Part shown: piece by piece, positions 57,216 to 64,000 of the stretch
Layout of the letters: each line of letters starts with the position of its first letter
Position numbering within the stretch: position 1 is the first letter of the stretch
Assembly: GCF_001656295.1 (NCBI RefSeq)
Contig: NZ_LXHE01000002.1
Coordinates: 310,001-374,000, forward strand
Direction: 5' to 3'
Origin: Moraxella catarrhalis
GTDB lineage: Bacteria; Pseudomonadota; Gammaproteobacteria; Pseudomonadales; Moraxellaceae
Length of the DNA stretch: 64,000 bases
Position numbers and translations under genes: made by a program
Notes under the pieces: model-generated
The model's database searches: none
What the model was told of the DNA's origin: nothing
Seen by the model: only the letters and a program-made list of their open reading frames with translations

Positions 57216-60029
57216 ATGGCTTCTTTGTATTTTGTGCCCAATCAAACTCAGCTTGACTACTTATCACTGGCAAGCCCATTTGCATCTCAAATTTATCAAA
57301 AACACACCGAAGACGCCCAAGTATTTTTGGGAGAATATGGGTTTGGGCGAAGTTTGTCAAGGTCAGATTTTGACGCATTAGTCCGCCGTTTTGTTGGGCT
57401 TGGCACGACCAATTACCTTGATTTTACCAATGAAGAGATGGTTATGTCGGGGCTTCGTAAGCTACGCCAAATGCTGATGCTGAAGTGGATTTGGCAAGAT
57501 GCCTTGTCGGTGATTTCTTTGGAGGAGCTGACGCGTGAGCTGTCAGATTTTGCCGACAGTTGCATCCAGTTTTCAAAGGATTTTGTGTATCACAAGCTGA
57601 CCAAACGCTATGGCGAGCCTATGATTCACCAAAAAAATAAAACGCTCAAAGATGAACTTGCCATCATCGCCATGGGGAAATTGGGCGCACAAGAGTTGAA
57701 TTTATCCAGTGATATTGATTTGATTTTTGTGCATATTGATAATGGCGAAACAGACGGCAAAAAAATCATTGATAATCATAAATTCATGCGCGATCTTGGG
57801 CGCGGCGTGATTAAGCTTTTGGATGAAAATACCGAACATGGCTTTGTCTTTCGGGTGGATATGCGCCTGCGTCCTTGGGGCGATGGCTCACCACTGGTGA
57901 TGCACATGGCGGCATTGGATAAATATTTTAGCCAACATGGGCGGACTTGGGAGCGTTTTGCTTGGCTAAAGGCACGCGTGGTCAATGACATTAGCGATGA
58001 ATTTTCACAACAGCTTAACCAATTATCAAGAAACTTTGTGCATCGCTATTATATTGATTATAGTGCATTTAGCGCGCTGCGCGAAATGAAAGCCATGATC
58101 ATCAATCAGCAAACTCAAAGGCAGGATTTGGATAATATCAAGCTTGGGGTGGGCGGTATCCGTGACATTGAATTTATTGTTCAAGCGTTTGCCTTGATTT
58201 ATGGCGGTCACCATATTCGCATTGCTGAAAATCCTGCATGTCTTGACTGTTTGACGGTATTAACTGAGCTTGATTATATTGATAAAGATGAAAGTAAACA
58301 ACTGGCGGCGGCGTATCGATTCTTGCGCCGATTAGAACATGCCATCCAAGCGCGCCACGACCAACAAACCCAATGCCTGCCAAGCAATCCTGATGAGATG
58401 CTTGCCATCGCACAGACCTTGGGCTATGAGTCGGTTAAGGCATTTCGCTCGGTGCTGGATGCACATCGTCATAATGTCAGCAGACCCTTTGGGCGCATGG
58501 TGACAGATAGGCAGTCTCCTAAGCAAGAAAGCTTAGACATTATTCAGATTCAGTCGTCATTGGACGATGCGTTGGGGGATAATTCAGCGGTCGTGCTCGA
58601 TGAGTTTATGAGTTCTCGGTTGGTGACGGGGCTTGATGATGTCGCAAAAGATCGGCTCAATCAAGCCTATCCCATCATCTTGCATGCTTTATTGACACAC
58701 GCCGAAAAAGATGGCGCAGAGTCAGCAAAAATCGCCTTGCCCAGATTGATTGCGCTCCTAGAAGCCATTTGCCGTAGGTCAATTTATCTGGTGATGCTGA
58801 GCGAAAATCCAGATGCAACGGTGCGCCTGATCCCGACTTTATCGGCAAGCCCATGGATCGCCCGAGAGCTTGCGCATTATCCAGTGCTGCTTGATACATT
58901 CCTTCAAAAACGTTATTTGCATTTGCCTGATAAAACTGAGCTTACCGATATTCTCAGACAAAGCCTGCTTAGAGTGGAGCTCTTTGATGACGAAGGCTAT
59001 TTGACCACCATACGATTATTCAAAAAAACTCAAGTTCTGGCAGTGGCGACCGCAGATGTACTGGGTTTGCGCCATACGATGAAAGTATCCGACAGTTTGA
59101 CCTATATCGCCGAAGTGGTACTTGAATCAGCGCTGTATCGAGCGTTCCATGAGCTGTCCGTCAAGCATGGGTTTCCTTTATTAAATAACGGTGAGCGTGC
59201 GCACGTCGCCGATTGTGGCTTTGCGATCACTGGTTATGGCAAACTGGGCGGTCTTGAGATGGGTTATGCGTCGGATCTGGATTTGGTGTTTTTGCACCGC
59301 ATCGACGAAAAAAGCGAAACCGATGGCGACAAGCCAATCAGTGGCATGAAATTTGCTTCTCGCTTGATCCAAAAACTGATGAATTATCTGGCAACCCAAA
59401 CCCGTGATGGGCGCGCCTATGAGATCGATACGCGCTTACGCCCCTCGGGCAATGCTGGCGTGCCGGTAATTTCTACCCATGCTTTTGAGCTGTATCAGAC
59501 AGACAAGGCTTGGGCTTGGGAGCATCAAGCTTTGGTTCGGGCGCGGGGTCTGACAGGCGATGTGTCAGTGCTAAAAGAGTTTGACCGCATTCGTAAGCAA
59601 GTCCTGACCACGCCCAGACAAGCGGCACAAGTGCGCCAAGATGTCATTGAAATGCGCCAAAAAATGCAAAATCATTTGGGCACAAAGACGACGAGACGTG
59701 AGCATGGAGAAGCCGAGCAATTTAATCTCAAACAAGATTTTGGTGGCTTGATAGATATTGAATTTTTGGCTCAATTTATGGTGCTTGCCTATGCGCACGA
59801 GCACCCAAATTTGGCAATTTGGCCAGATAACGTACGCATTTTTGAGGAAGTAGAAAAAACAGGCATTTGGACTGCCGATCGCTGTCAAAAGCTGACGCAA
59901 GCGTATTTGGACTTGCGTAAAAAAACCCACGAACTTGCCTTATCTGAACAAAAAAATATCGTCGAAGATAAAGAGTGGCATGAGCTGCGTCAATTTGTGC
60001 GAGAGGTTTGGGAAGATGTCTTAGGCTAA
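57216..60029 (+). CDS. glnE: bifunctional glutamine synthetase adenylyltransferase/deadenylase
   Basis: A 937-residue GlnE. Two nucleotidyltransferase domains are present: the N-terminal deadenylase has M-G-K-L-G-A-Q-E-L-N-L-S-S-D-I-D-L, the C-terminal adenylyltransferase has G-K-L-G-G-L-E-M-G-Y-A-S-D-L-D-L. It adds or removes AMP on glutamine synthetase in response to P-II state and glutamine. The P-II protein is encoded at 30923-31261. The length matches E. coli (946). It is divergent from tusD with a 116-base spacer. Confidence 0.97.
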   Translation: MASLYFVPNQTQLDYLSLASPFASQIYQKHTEDAQVFLGEYGFGRSLSRSDFDALVRRFVGLGTTNYLDFTNEEMVMSGLRKLRQMLMLKWIWQDALSVISLEELTRELSDFADSCIQFSKDFVYHKLTKRYGEPMIHQKNKTLKDELAIIAMGKLGAQELNLSSDIDLIFVHIDNGETDGKKIIDNHKFMRDLGRGVIKLLDENTEHGFVFRVDMRLRPWGDGSPLVMHMAALDKYFSQHGRTWERFAWLKARVVNDISDEFSQQLNQLSRNFVHRYYIDYSAFSALREMKAMIINQQTQRQDLDNIKLGVGGIRDIEFIVQAFALIYGGHHIRIAENPACLDCLTVLTELDYIDKDESKQLAAAYRFLRRLEHAIQARHDQQTQCLPSNPDEMLAIAQTLGYESVKAFRSVLDAHRHNVSRPFGRMVTDRQSPKQESLDIIQIQSSLDDALGDNSAVVLDEFMSSRLVTGLDDVAKDRLNQAYPIILHALLTHAEKDGAESAKIALPRLIALLEAICRRSIYLVMLSENPDATVRLIPTLSASPWIARELAHYPVLLDTFLQKRYLHLPDKTELTDILRQSLLRVELFDDEGYLTTIRLFKKTQVLAVATADVLGLRHTMKVSDSLTYIAEVVLESALYRAFHELSVKHGFPLLNNGERAHVADCGFAITGYGKLGGLEMGYASDLDLVFLHRIDEKSETDGDKPISGMKFASRLIQKLMNYLATQTRDGRAYEIDTRLRPSGNAGVPVISTHAFELYQTDKAWAWEHQALVRARGLTGDVSVLKEFDRIRKQVLTTPRQAAQVRQDVIEMRQKMQNHLGTKTTRREHGEAEQFNLKQDFGGLIDIEFLAQFMVLAYAHEHPNLAIWPDNVRIFEEVEKTGIWTADRCQKLTQAYLDLRKKTHELALSEQKNIVEDKEWHELRQFVREVWEDVLG

Positions 60030-60150
60030 TCAATAAAATAGCGGTTAATCCACAAAATTTATGATGAAATTTATGATCAAAAGTGTGTTTTGACATAATA
60101 AAAAGCAATCAATTTGACCAAGAAAACCATTTTATTATTTTTATGGCATC

Positions 60151-60159
60151 TGTTATAAT
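60151..60159 (+). promoter_or_regulatory. extended -10 promoter element for ilvE
   Basis: TGTTATAAT (TGN plus a perfect TATAAT) lies 52 bases before the ilvE start. No good -35 is seen, as can occur with an extended -10. Confidence 0.5.
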
Positions 60160-60210
60160 CGCTTGAGATATGAAATGGTAATAATTTTAACAACCGATAT
60201 GGAGTAATTT

Positions 60211-61143
60211 ATGAGCATGGCAACCCAAGAAGGCAAAATGTGGCTAGATGGTGCCTTGGTAGAGCAGCCAGATGCTAAGGTACATGTGCTGACTCACAGC
60301 TTGCATTATGGCTTGGCGGTGTTTGAAGGGGTGCGTGCGTATCAGACGCCAGATGGGCGTACAGCTATTTTCCGTTTACAAGATCATACAGAGCGTCTAT
60401 TAAACTCTGCCAAAATTTTTCAATTAGATTGTACTTATGGCTTTGATGAGCTTGTCCAAGCTCAAAAAGATGTTGTGCGTCTGAATAATTTGGCATCAGC
60501 ATACATTCGCCCATTGATTTGGGTGGGTTCTGAAAAGCTTGGTATCGCCGCCAAAGATAATACCATTCATGCTGCGATTGCTGCATGGCATTGGGGGGCT
60601 TATTTGGGCGAAGAAGGTATTAAAAAAGGTATCCGTGTTAAAACCTCAAGCTATACCCATCATCACCCAAATGTCACCATGTGTAAGGCAAAAGCTGCCA
60701 GTAATTATCCTGTCTCAATCCTAGCCAACCAAGAGGTGACTCGTAATGGCTACGATGAAGCCATCTTAATGGATCCACAAGGTTTTGTCTGTCAAGGCTC
60801 TGGTGAGAACCTATTTTTGGTCAAAAATGGCGAGTTGCATACCCCTGACTTGTCAGGCGGTGCACTTGATGGCATTACACGCCGCACGATTATTGAATTT
60901 GCCAAAGATTTGGGCATTAAGGTCATTGAGCGTCGTATTACTCGTGATGAGTTTTATTTGGCAGATGAGGTGTTTATGACTGGTACAGCGGCTGAAGTGA
61001 CGCCGATTCGTGAATATGATGATCGCATGATAGGCAATGGCGGTCGTGGTGAATTGACCGAACAACTACAGACTTTGTATTTTGATGTTGTTCAAGGTCG
61101 TAGCGATAAGTATCAGCATTGGTTAAGCTATATCGATGAATAA
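60211..61143 (+). CDS. ilvE: branched-chain amino acid aminotransferase
   Basis: A 310-residue fold-type IV PLP enzyme. L-H-Y-G-L-A-V-F-E-G-V-R-A-Y and the PLP lysine region C-K-A-K-A-A-S-N-Y are present, with D-E-A-I-L-M-D and G-S-G-E-N-L-F farther on. It interconverts valine, leucine and isoleucine with their 2-oxoacids. A GGAG before the ATG fixes the start. A terminator-like hairpin follows. It stands apart from other ilv genes. Confidence 0.96.
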   Translation: MSMATQEGKMWLDGALVEQPDAKVHVLTHSLHYGLAVFEGVRAYQTPDGRTAIFRLQDHTERLLNSAKIFQLDCTYGFDELVQAQKDVVRLNNLASAYIRPLIWVGSEKLGIAAKDNTIHAAIAAWHWGAYLGEEGIKKGIRVKTSSYTHHHPNVTMCKAKAASNYPVSILANQEVTRNGYDEAILMDPQGFVCQGSGENLFLVKNGELHTPDLSGGALDGITRRTIIEFAKDLGIKVIERRITRDEFYLADEVFMTGTAAEVTPIREYDDRMIGNGGRGELTEQLQTLYFDVVQGRSDKYQHWLSYIDE

Positions 61144-61211
61144 TCAGCCATTGCAATCATATCAATCATCTTGAGATTGGTCTTGATAGATTTCTTAATA
61201 GTATTCTTAAC

Positions 61212-61251
61212 AGTTAAAAGGCGCTTTGGGCAACTTAAGCGCTTTTTAACT
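61212..61251 (+). terminator. terminator-like hairpin after ilvE
   Basis: Long imperfect inverted repeat (AAAGGCGCTT with AAGCGCTTTTT, one bulged G) with a T run inside the 3' arm. Confidence 0.65.
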
Positions 61252-61294
61252 TTAATCAAAGTTAAAATACAAAGGTTAAAATATAAACAGGTTG

Positions 61295-61477
61295 ATGATG
61301 ACTCAAAGTGATTTTAATGAAGTGCTATTACCTAAGCCTGACTATCCTGAAGCATGGGAATGCTGTGGCAGCGAGTGCGGAGAGTACTGTGTTTATGAGA
61401 TTTATCAGCGTGATAAGATAGACTATGATGCACAGCAAAAACGCCTTAAGGAATTTTTAGACCAAAAAAACAGCTGA
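61295..61477 (+). CDS. small oxidoreductase-like (Cys-rich) protein
   Basis: About 60 residues. P-K-P-D-Y-P is followed by C-C-G-S-E-C-G-E-Y-C-V-Y-E-I-Y, the four-cysteine motif of the 'oxidoreductase-like' N-terminal domain family found in short bacterial and mitochondrial proteins. The tail is charged and helical (A-Q-Q-K-R-L-K-E-F). The cysteines may bind metal or be redox-active, but no function is established. Two ATGs (61295, 61298) are adjacent behind ACAGG. A hairpin overlapping the stop codon ends it. Confidence 0.75.
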   Translation: MMTQSDFNEVLLPKPDYPEAWECCGSECGEYCVYEIYQRDKIDYDAQQKRLKEFLDQKNS

Positions 61478-61494
61478 ATGATTCGCTGTTTTTT
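61465..61494 (+). terminator. terminator after the Cys-rich small gene
   Basis: AAAAAACAGC and GCTGTTTTTT pair around a 10-base loop that contains the stop codon of the preceding gene. Confidence 0.75.
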
Positions 61495-61520
61495 ATTTCA
61501 TCGTGATGGATTAATCCAAT

Positions 61521-61550
61521 AAAAAACCCTGCCAATCGGCAAGGTTTTTT
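61521..61550 (-). terminator. rho-independent terminator for tRNA-Leu
   Basis: On the minus strand AAAAAACCTTGCC pairs with GGCAGGGTTTTTT (one mismatch) just after the tRNA 3' end. Confidence 0.8.
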
Positions 61551-61556
61551 AAAAAA

Positions 61557-61641
61557 TGGTGGGGACGGAGAGACTCGAACTCTCACACCTTGCGGCGCTG
61601 GAACCTAAATCCAGTGCGTCTACCAATTTCGCCACGTCCCC
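61557..61641 (-). tRNA. tRNA-Leu (UAG)
   Basis: A class II tRNA of 85 bases including an encoded CCA. The acceptor stem is GGGGACG with CGTCCCC, the discriminator is A, the anticodon stem CTGGA/TCCAG closes the loop TTTAGGT with anticodon TAG, a long variable arm is present, and the T-arm reads GTTCGAGTC. It decodes CUA and other CUN codons. It has its own promoter and terminator and no other tRNA beside it. Confidence 0.97.
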
Positions 61642-61677
61642 AAATTTGGTTATAAGCATTACTATTTTGTGCGTGCT

Positions 61678-61705
61678 ATTATAGCGGATTTTTATCATTT
61701 GACAA
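61678..61705 (-). promoter_or_regulatory. promoter of tRNA-Leu with GC-rich discriminator
   Basis: On the minus strand TTGTCA (61705-61700) and a perfect TATAAT (61683-61678) are 16 bases apart. The bases after the -10 (AGCACGC) are GC-rich, as in stable-RNA promoters under stringent control. Confidence 0.75.
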
Positions 61706-61816
61706 GCATTTTATGCAAATTTTATTTTTTCAGGGATTTGACATATTGTTATGATTGATTTTGACAAGTCATCGTGGTATTGCTGGTATTGATGATGGAT
61801 CTGACATATTCGTCGA

Positions 61817-61845
61817 TTGATTGGTACGGAATTTAGCGGTATAAT
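61817..61845 (+). promoter_or_regulatory. candidate promoter P1 for the DUF475 gene
   Basis: TTGATT (61817-61822) and a perfect TATAAT (61840-61845) are 17 bases apart. A transcript from it would have a leader of about 135 bases carrying the hairpin and repeats described next. The 346-base interval 61642-61987 holds these elements and the tRNA promoter; no ORF is seen. Confidence 0.55.
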
Positions 61846-61871
61846 TATTCTTGAGTCAATGGCAAATCCTG

Positions 61872-61906
61872 TCGCTCGGTAGTGATGTTCTCTGGGCGAT
61901 TTTTTT
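61872..61906 (+). terminator. attenuator-like hairpin in the DUF475 leader
   Basis: TCGCTC (61872-61877) pairs with GGGCGA (61894-61899), one G-U included, followed at once by seven T. It is a weak intrinsic terminator shape inside the leader. The long loop makes it uncertain. Confidence 0.3.
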
Positions 61907-61908
61907 GA

Positions 61909-61980
61909 CAATTATTTTTAACACAATCTAAAGAATTATTTTTAATACAATCTAAATAATTATTTTTAATATAATATAAA
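61909..61980. repeat. three 24-bp tandem repeats directly before the DUF475 gene
   Basis: Units at 61909-61932, 61933-61956 and 61957-61980 share AATTATTTTTAA plus ATA/ACAATCTAAA-like ends; the third has diverged to end in ATATAAA. A perfect TTGACA sits at 61905-61910 and TCTAAA (61927-61932, end of unit one) lies 16 bases after it, a possible second promoter. Each unit carries this -10-like hexamer. The array ends 7 bases before the ATG. Confidence 0.88.
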
Positions 61981-61987
61981 GGCAGTT

Positions 61988-63064
61988 ATGCGACATTTTT
62001 TATTTGATATCATTTTCACTTTTGTCTGTTTGGTGATTGCAGCATGGTGGGGGTATAGCCATGGTGGCATCTCTGAGATGTTTTTAGCACTGGGTATTAC
62101 AGCAATTTTGGCAATCATGGAGATTTCATTATCATTTGATAATGCCGTGGTGAATGCCTCTATTTTAAAGGGTTGGAATGATTTTTGGAAAAAGATTTTT
62201 TTGACCGTCGGTATTTTGATCGCAGTTTTTGGGATGCGATTGATATTTCCAATCGCCATCGTCGCAGTAACTGCCAATTTGGGTATGGGCGAGGTGATTC
62301 ATCTGGCACTGAATAATCCAGTCCAGTATGCCGAGCATCTTAATGCACATCATGCCGAAATCTCAGCATTTGGGGGGATGTTTTTATTACTGGTGTTCTT
62401 AAATTTCATGTTTGGCGATAAGGATGTACATTGGTTTAAGTGGCTAGAGTCTCGCTTGGTCAAGTTTAGTAAAGTGGACGCCATGAGTGTGTTTGTTGCG
62501 CTGGTTGTTTTGATGATCTCTATGAGCTGGGTAGAAGAAGCAAAGCAAGGCGTTGTCATGGTTGCAGGCATTTGGGGGATTTTGGTCTATTTGGGCGTGA
62601 GTGTACTATCGGCTCTCCTAGAGGGTGATAGTGACGATGAGGAAGCCGTATATGACGCAAACGGTCATAAGATAACAAATACCGCTGGCGTGTCGTCCAC
62701 AATCCTAAAGGGTGGCATTGCAGGCTTTTTATATCTTGAAGTGCTTGATGCATCTTTTAGTTTTGATGGCGTCATTGGTGCTTTTGCCATCACGAATGAT
62801 GTGATTGTGATTATGATTGGTTTGGCGATCGGTGCGATGTTTGTACGCTCTATGACGATTTATTTGGTAGATAAAGGGACTTTGAGTGACTTTATTTATT
62901 TGGAGCACGGCGCACATTATGCCATTGGGGCGCTCGCTATCATCATGTTGCTATCGACACGCTTCCATGTGCCTGAGATTATCACTGGATTGATTGGCGT
63001 GGCATTTATTGTGTTGTCAGTATTTAATTCGATTCAATACAATAAAAGACATGCCAATGATTAA
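61988..63064 (+). CDS. DUF475/TerC-family integral membrane protein
   Basis: A 358-residue protein with eight or nine membrane segments. The segment A-I-M-E-I-S-L-S-F-D-N-A-V-V-N-A near residue 42 and the later D-A-S-F-S-F-D-G-V-I-G-A-F repeat each other, giving two S-F-D acidic sites in the membrane as in the TerC/Alx superfamily. An acidic cytoplasmic loop (D-S-D-D-E-E) divides the halves. TerC relatives export manganese or other metals or support metallation of secreted proteins; for DUF475 this is inference. The leader holds a promoter, a hairpin and three 24-bp repeats. A terminator follows. Confidence 0.85.
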   Translation: MRHFLFDIIFTFVCLVIAAWWGYSHGGISEMFLALGITAILAIMEISLSFDNAVVNASILKGWNDFWKKIFLTVGILIAVFGMRLIFPIAIVAVTANLGMGEVIHLALNNPVQYAEHLNAHHAEISAFGGMFLLLVFLNFMFGDKDVHWFKWLESRLVKFSKVDAMSVFVALVVLMISMSWVEEAKQGVVMVAGIWGILVYLGVSVLSALLEGDSDDEEAVYDANGHKITNTAGVSSTILKGGIAGFLYLEVLDASFSFDGVIGAFAITNDVIVIMIGLAIGAMFVRSMTIYLVDKGTLSDFIYLEHGAHYAIGALAIIMLLSTRFHVPEIITGLIGVAFIVLSVFNSIQYNKRHAND

Positions 63065-63065
63065 T

Positions 63066-63094
63066 AAAAAAGCCAGTATCTTACTGGCTTTTTT
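63066..63094 (+). terminator. bidirectional terminator after the DUF475 gene
   Basis: A 13-base perfect stem, AAAAAAGCCAGTA with its complement, around a 3-base loop. It can also serve the convergent GST gene. Confidence 0.88.
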
Positions 63095-63107
63095 ATTAAA
63101 TTAATAA

Positions 63108-63743
63108 TTAAACAGCATCTTCTTGGTTTTCGGGCATCGCAGCAATAAAGGCAGGCTGAGTGTTGGCATATTCATAAATCCGCCGAAGTGTCGGATAGGC
63201 GCTCAGATCCACATTAAAGCGAATGGCGTTGTACATTTGAGGAATTAAAAAACAATCAGCGAAGGTCGGCGTATCGCCAAAGCAATATCGGCCTGCTGTT
63301 TGGCTTAATATTGTCTCTAAGGCATCAAAGCCAAGCTGTATCCAATGTGCGTACCAATCATCAACGGCAGCAGCACCCAAGTGAAGTGTGTTTTTTAGAT
63401 AATTGAGTACTCTTAAATTATTCAGCGGATGAATATCACAAGCGATGTGCTGCACGACGCTTAAAACCTGAGCTTTTTTGGCAGGATCGCTGGGCAATAG
63501 GGCGGGTGTGGGATATTTATCCTCAAGAAGTAGCATGATGGCAAGAGACTGGCTATAGCTCCCAGAATCATCCTCCCAAGTAGGAATTAGTCCTTGAGCA
63601 TTGATTTGTTGATAGTCTTCTGCGGTCTGCTGCCCCTGTCTTAGATTAACAAACGCCTTTTGATACTCCAGACCTTTGAGTGCCAAAAAAATGCGTACCC
63701 GATAAGCAGCCGAGCTGCGAAAATAAGTGTGCAAAGTCGCCAA
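63108..63743 (-). CDS. zeta-class glutathione S-transferase / maleylacetoacetate isomerase-like
   Basis: A 211-residue GST. It opens Y-F-R-S-S-A-A-Y-R-V-R-I, the zeta-class signature holding the active-site serines, and continues with G-L-I-P-T-W and S-L-A-I-M-L-L-L-E. The C-terminal domain has Y-C-F-G-D-T-P-T-F-A-D. Maleylacetoacetate isomerase belongs to this class and acts in tyrosine breakdown, but fahA and hmgA are not adjacent, so the role may be another glutathione-dependent reaction. It is convergent with the DUF475 gene. Confidence 0.85.
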   Translation of the reverse strand: MATLHTYFRSSAAYRVRIFLALKGLEYQKAFVNLRQGQQTAEDYQQINAQGLIPTWEDDSGSYSQSLAIMLLLEDKYPTPALLPSDPAKKAQVLSVVQHIACDIHPLNNLRVLNYLKNTLHLGAAAVDDWYAHWIQLGFDALETILSQTAGRYCFGDTPTFADCFLIPQMYNAIRFNVDLSAYPTLRRIYEYANTQPAFIAAMPENQEDAV

Positions 63744-63885
63744 ATTCCAAATCCTTTTTTAGGTTGTTCATTAATTGTGATAAACTTATCCATCTGGATT
63801 TTTATTATTGCTGATATTGATGAATTTATCAATATAAATCAACCAAGCCTGACATTCTCCATTTAAAATTGGATGTCAATTTGGG

Positions 63886-64000
63886 TTATTGTGGCTGGTA
63901 CAAATCCACCACACGACCAACAATGATGATGGCAGGCGCGCTGATACCAGATTTATCTTTTTTATCAATAATATCTGTCAGTGTGCCCGTCAATACTTGT
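63886..64000 (-). CDS. uroporphyrinogen-III C-methyltransferase (3' end)
   Basis: The last 38 codons of a minus-strand gene cut by the window edge. It reads V-L-T-G-T-L-T-D-I then A-P-A-I-I-I-V-G-R-V-V and ends L-Y-Q-P-Q. The A-P-A-I-I-V-V-G-x-V-V pattern is the C-terminus of SUMT enzymes (CobA or the CysG C-terminal domain), which methylate uroporphyrinogen III on the way to siroheme. Because only the end is seen, CobA and CysG cannot be told apart. Confidence 0.7.
   Translation of the reverse strand, partial: QVLTGTLTDIIDKKDKSGISAPAIIIVGRVVDLYQPQ

Noticed and set aside
56722-57378. Longer 218-codon reading of tusD
   Set aside because: The first 93 residues are antisense to glnE and unlike the DsrE fold; the family start is at 57099.
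63813-63836. Inverted repeat near the uroporphyrinogen methyltransferase 3' end
   Set aside because: A short AT-only stem with no T run; expected by chance in such AT-rich DNA.

Overview
This is a 64 kb stretch of a gammaproteobacterial chromosome, most probably from Moraxella or a close relative in the Moraxellaceae. Protein character and gene order point there: rlmN-pilF-ispG-(extra gene)-hisS-yfgM-bamB-der, glnK-amtB, and cysB facing a DASS transporter. The DNA is moderately AT-rich, with AT-rich intergenic regions. The species cannot be named from sequence alone. There is no rRNA, CRISPR array, insertion sequence, integrase or prophage gene. One tRNA gene is present, tRNA-Leu with anticodon UAG.

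Layout. 0-3.2 kb: MFS carrier, 4-OT tautomerase, then (minus) a glycosyltransferase and an LpxL/HtrB-type acyltransferase downstream of aspS. 5-10.6 kb (plus): K+/H+ antiporter, SohB-like protease, short-chain dehydrogenase, MscS channel. 10.6-18 kb (minus): tag, cysE, trmJ, dnaE, a 42-residue membrane protein not usually annotated, roxA. 18-28.5 kb (plus): prmB, rlmN, pilF, ispG, a HARE-HTH/PD-(D/E)XK protein, hisS, yfgM, bamB, der. 28.6-35.5 kb: lpxB-rnhB (minus), glnK-amtB (plus), then (minus) a broken butanediol dehydrogenase gene, an Smr protein and aroG. 35.7-42.7 kb: ispB, glutaredoxin-like gene (minus), mtgA, ppk1 behind a good Pho box, ychJ, aroC, ybaK. 42.7-46.4 kb: a decayed lipoprotein gene, ppa and lipB (minus), pncB, xseB. 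46.7-54 kb: DASS transporter, cysB (minus), ampG, prmC, moeB-like, ABC1 kinase. 54-57 kb (minus): operon tusD-tusC-tusE-yciA-GTPase, with no tusB. 57-64 kb: glnE, ilvE, a small Cys-rich protein, tRNA-Leu (minus), a DUF475/TerC membrane protein behind a 24-bp tandem repeat, a zeta-class GST (minus), and the 3' end of a uroporphyrinogen-III methyltransferase gene.

How the genes work together. Most of the window is core housekeeping: translation fidelity and modification (aspS, hisS, rlmN, prmB, prmC, roxA, trmJ, tus genes, ybaK, der), envelope assembly (lpxB, acyltransferase, bamB, yfgM, mtgA, ampG, pilF), isoprenoid and aromatic synthesis (ispG, ispB, aroG, aroC), replication and repair (dnaE, rnhB, xseB, tag), nitrogen control (glnK-amtB, glnE) and phosphate (ppk1, ppa).

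No large undescribed system is evident. The best candidates for a second look are: the HARE-HTH/PD-(D/E)XK protein set into the ispG-hisS interval; the DUF475 leader, whose 24-bp repeat carries a -10-like hexamer in every unit; the Pho box before ppk1; two decayed genes with homopolymer-associated lesions; the tiny membrane gene before dnaE; a SohB without a membrane anchor; and a tus operon without tusB but with a GTPase and thioesterase attached. Promoters, terminators and domain assignments were read by eye; no database search was run.
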